DNA of 9,410 nt from JBFKOL01 sp041628815 (lineage in GTDB: Bacteria > Bacteroidota > Bacteroidia > Chitinophagales > Saprospiraceae): positions 1-9,410 of the forward strand of contig JBFKOL010000157.1 of assembly GCA_041628815.1 (NCBI GenBank), given 5' to 3'. The notes beneath the pieces are model-generated. The model was not told the DNA's origin. It worked only from the letters and a program-made list of their open reading frames with translations, and made no database searches. This document shows, piece by piece, positions 7,407-9,410 of this stretch; within the stretch, counting starts at the first letter, position 1, and the number at the start of each line of letters is the position of its first letter. The position numbers were made by a program, and so were the translations under genes.

Positions 7407-7418
7407 TTGAGCGCTCAA
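7407..7418. promoter_or_regulatory. Perfect 12-bp palindrome upstream of the AraC-type gene
   Basis: TTGAGCGCTCAA is a perfect dyad 8 bp upstream of the TTG start (74 bp upstream of the ATG alternative). It could be an operator for a dimeric regulator. AraC proteins usually bind direct repeats, so autoregulation is uncertain. Confidence 0.35.
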
Positions 7419-7740
7419 TTTACAACAGAATGAAAACACGGATTTGGAATACTCAAAGTGCCTTCCGAGCTGAATGATGTTATCATAAAGCAGAAACTGG
7501 TCATTTTGAGATAACCATTGTGAGCTGTTAAACATAGGAAGCCTTGAGGAAACTCAGGGATTTTATTTTGTACTACGTCTGGCAAAGCCACTTTGACGAT
7601 ATAAGCGACAGATCATATCCTTCTCCGTTTCCGGAAGGAGTCAAAAGTGTTCATGTATTGATTACCTCATCAATCTCCATTCATTTGATCTGCATTCGTC
7701 ATTCTCTTGCCCCTCTCAATCTGATTAATACCTGTAAATG

Positions 7741-7768
7741 ATTGATTAATTGATTACATGATTGAAGA
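7741..7768 (+). repeat. AT-rich intergenic repeat, copy 1 (short)
   Basis: Positions 7748-7768 are identical over 21 nt to 7901-7921 and 8070-8090 (core GATTACATGATTGA). With its preceding ATTGATT the match to copy 2 is 28 nt. The right part of the repeat is absent here. Confidence 0.7.
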
Positions 7769-7893
7769 GTGTGGAAGTATTGATGCATTCAAATGTTTTG
7801 CGCCAACCCGGTAGCCCTGGCCGCAAAAGCACGATCTTCGGAAATGGTGTCTAAACCGGGAGAAAGGGGATTGTTACAGAAACAATTTGAATA

Positions 7894-7984
7894 ATTGATT
7901 AATTGATTACATGATTGAAGATTTTTGATTTTTCCAATATTTCAACAATCGTCACTCCTGCCAAAGGCAGATAAACATGTAATC
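7894..7984 (+). repeat. AT-rich intergenic repeat, copy 2
   Basis: Positions 7901-7954 match 8070-8123 over 54 nt with four mismatches. The arm GATTACATG (7905-7913) is answered by CATGTAATC at 7976-7984. Compared with copy 3 the distance between the arms is longer because of extra sequence that includes a small hairpin, CTGCC AAA GGCAG (7958-7970). Confidence 0.75.
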
Positions 7985-8012
7985 TTCACTCGTTAATCAA
8001 AGGGGTACGTTG

Positions 8013-8037
8013 GCAAAGAGGCGAGGACGCCTTTTGC
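8013..8037. repeat. Strong hairpin with one bulged base
   Basis: GCAAAGAGGCG (8013-8023), loop AGGA, CGCCTTTTGC (8028-8037): ten base pairs with a single bulged G. It lies between repeat copies 2 and 3. It has no adjacent U-tract, so it is not an obvious intrinsic terminator. Confidence 0.5.
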
Positions 8038-8057
8038 TGGAGATGGTTTGATTAGTT

Positions 8058-8134
8058 GAATAATTGAATAATTGATTACATGATTGAAGAATTTTGATTT
8101 TTCCAATACTTCAGAAATCGTCAATCATGTAATC
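8058..8134 (+). repeat. AT-rich intergenic repeat, copy 3, with 14-bp inverted arms
   Basis: GATTACATGATTGA (8074-8087) and TCAATCATGTAATC (8121-8134) are perfect inverted arms around a 33-nt centre. This is the most complete copy, so the unit appears to be a palindromic element. It ends 46 bp before the kelch gene stop. Confidence 0.75.
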
Positions 8135-8180
8135 TCCAATCGTCAATCAATCGGTATTTATTCAAAACCTCCAAAGTTGT

Positions 8181-9410
8181 TCAAAGCTCGGGTATGTACA
8201 TCCAGAAGTTGTTGGCGGTGGTAGGGAAATAAACATATGATATGTTTCCGATCGTAAAGAGGTGATACGGTTTTTTATCGGTTGGATCGGGAATTGTTCC
8301 GATTTCACTCCATTCTCCGTCGGAATCAGCATTTGGATCAAACTGCCACATGATGTTGGTGTCGTCATTCATTTTGAAAACGACATAGCCTCTTTTATCC
8401 GAAGAAAAAGCCATGATATTTTCTCCTGAGCCTGGATAGGATTCCACCTCTTGCCACTGAGCACCGGGCGCTGAATTGGGATTGAATGCATAGAAACTGT
8501 TCATTCTTATCAATTCTTCAGGACTGACTATAGGACTGACTATATTGGGTCCATTTTCCCCTTCAATCAAATTCTGGGTACATTCCGTCCCAAGACCCGC
8601 ATATCCCAAGGCTCCGACCGCAAATCCCGTCAGGTTTAAACGGCCCTCACCCGGAAATTCATCTTTTATTAAAATGGACTCGCCATCGAACTGCAATACA
8701 CTTAGAACACAAGTTCTGCGCCTCGCAGTGCAATTGCCAACTACTTCTACTTCCGGCACAGTAGAATAAAATGCCCCAGCGTCTTGTACGGCATCACCTC
8801 CTAATACATAAGTGTTGTTTTGAATCACAAATAAGAAAGCATTGCTTTTTAGCCCTAATAAACGTTCATCACTATATGTGCCGGTATTTTCAATAGGGTC
8901 ATATAAGATGGTTCCCCGGTTATAACACAAACAACCAAAGCGCATTACTCCAATTACCGGGACTTGTTCTTCATATAAATGTTCACCGCATACTATACAT
9001 TCTTCTGCATCGCAGCTTCCACATAAGGATTCCCATGTGTGAACCGTCCCATCAATATCGGGTCCTAGACCTATAATAGTGGTTCCTCCTGTGCCTTCAA
9101 TAGTGGTTCCAATCTTTCCACAATGCCCCATGGGCGCAAAACCGCTGCCTACATAGATCTTATCTTCGACGACAACACTGACACTTTCGCTGAGATCCAT
9201 GTTTTCAATTTCCTCCCCTGCTGCCCAGAGGTCCTCGTCAGCTTCATAGGTCCACACCCTGGTTCTGTTCTGTGCAACGCCCAAACTGCCGCCTCCACCC
9301 ATATAACCTTTACGTTCATAGGCAAAGCTTACCGGCTTTCCACTTTTAACGCGACCCAGGAACGAAGATTTTTCATTCCATAATCCACCTTCTATCATGG
9401 TAAAGGCATG
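8181..9410 (-). CDS. Kelch/galactose-oxidase-like beta-propeller protein, 5' end outside the window
   Basis: The frame stops at TGA 8183-8181 and remains open to the right edge (residues HAFT precede an internal Met at 9398), so this is the C-terminal 409 residues of a longer, presumably secreted protein. Numbering from that Met, propeller blades recur as short strands plus a W-Y/F motif: SFAYERKGYMGGG (24-36) with RVWTYEADEDLW, VSVVVEDKIYVGSGF, AFLFVIQNNTYVLGG, GFAVGALGYAGLG (258-270) with FYAFNPNSAPGAQWQEV, then AFSSDKRGYVVF with MWQFDPNADSDGEWSEIG. Kelch-like propellers of this kind are common extracellular binding or structural modules in Bacteroidota. No catalytic copper site can be argued. 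Ten Cys are present, including a CxxCx4CxxC cluster at 126-137, which is unusual for these propellers. It ends in FWMYIPEL without an obvious T9SS sorting domain. Function unknown. Confidence 0.75.
   Translation of the reverse strand, partial: HAFTMIEGGLWNEKSSFLGRVKSGKPVSFAYERKGYMGGGGSLGVAQNRTRVWTYEADEDLWAAGEEIENMDLSESVSVVVEDKIYVGSGFAPMGHCGKIGTTIEGTGGTTIIGLGPDIDGTVHTWESLCGSCDAEECIVCGEHLYEEQVPVIGVMRFGCLCYNRGTILYDPIENTGTYSDERLLGLKSNAFLFVIQNNTYVLGGDAVQDAGAFYSTVPEVEVVGNCTARRRTCVLSVLQFDGESILIKDEFPGEGRLNLTGFAVGALGYAGLGTECTQNLIEGENGPNIVSPIVSPEELIRMNSFYAFNPNSAPGAQWQEVESYPGSGENIMAFSSDKRGYVVFKMNDDTNIMWQFDPNADSDGEWSEIGTIPDPTDKKPYHLFTIGNISYVYFPTTANNFWMYIPEL
8521..8544. repeat. Perfect 12-bp tandem duplication inside the propeller gene
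   Basis: GGACTGACTATA occurs twice back to back, duplicating four residues in frame (IVSP-IVSP, about residues 287-294). The copies are identical, so the duplication is recent or kept uniform by slippage. Confidence 0.8.

Larger units (their letters stand above)
7399..8180. other. Gene-free, repeat-rich intergenic region
   Basis: No credible gene on either strand. The 65-codon plus-strand frame at 7544-7741 begins with TTG and has no recognisable features. The region holds three AT-rich repeat copies (7741-7768, 7894-7984 and 8058-8134) separated by GC-richer spacers that contain hairpins: ATTGTT/AACAAT at 7870-7886 and the bulged stem at 8013-8037. Confidence 0.6.

Noticed and set aside
7748..8090. 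Regularly repeated 21-mer as a CRISPR array
   Set aside because: Only three copies, spaced about 153 and 169 nt apart, with similarity extending beyond the 21-mer and no cas genes.
9123..9383. 86-codon plus-strand frame at the right edge
   Set aside because: It is opposite the propeller gene and has no recognisable features.

Overview
The window looks like chromosomal DNA from a Bacteroidota bacterium, probably of the Saprospiria/Lewinella type. The evidence is a large secreted TPR-CHAT protein, an AraC regulator fused to a membrane sensor, a Cys-bearing kelch-type propeller protein, AT-rich interspersed intergenic repeats, and promoter candidates of the Bacteroidota TTTG-N20-TAnnTTTG form. 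There are no rRNA or tRNA genes, CRISPR array, transposase or phage gene. The genus is inference.

Left part (1-3600, minus strand): a two-gene unit. The TPR-CHAT gene (416-3457, ATG start preferred over a TTG at 3598) has a signal peptide, about ten TPR-like helical hairpins, a CHAT caspase-like protease domain with an intact His/Cys dyad, and a C-terminal membrane anchor. Its stop codon overlaps by 8 nt the start of a second gene that runs off the left edge. The visible 141 residues of that gene resemble the lead-in to the HExxH site of a thermolysin/fungalysin-like metallopeptidase, so this may be a coupled protease pair.

Middle (3600-6125): an unusually long region of about 1 kb without a gene carries a cluster of hairpins, including a GNRA-tetraloop stem and a 16-bp GC-rich palindrome. 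It is followed on the plus strand by a small secreted ABM-fold (quinol monooxygenase-like) gene. In this gene the signal peptide and the catalytic-fold domain are in different frames, separated by an apparent one-base loss at a GGG run. Convergent to it is a multi-pass acyltransferase-3 family membrane enzyme.

Right part (6220-9410, minus strand): an AraC-type regulator with an N-terminal multi-pass membrane sensor lies 94 bp upstream of the acyltransferase and may control it. A 780-bp gene-free region then holds three copies of an AT-rich repeat (21 nt identical in all three, 54 nt nearly identical in two) with associated hairpins. The window ends in the 5'-truncated kelch/galactose-oxidase-like beta-propeller gene.
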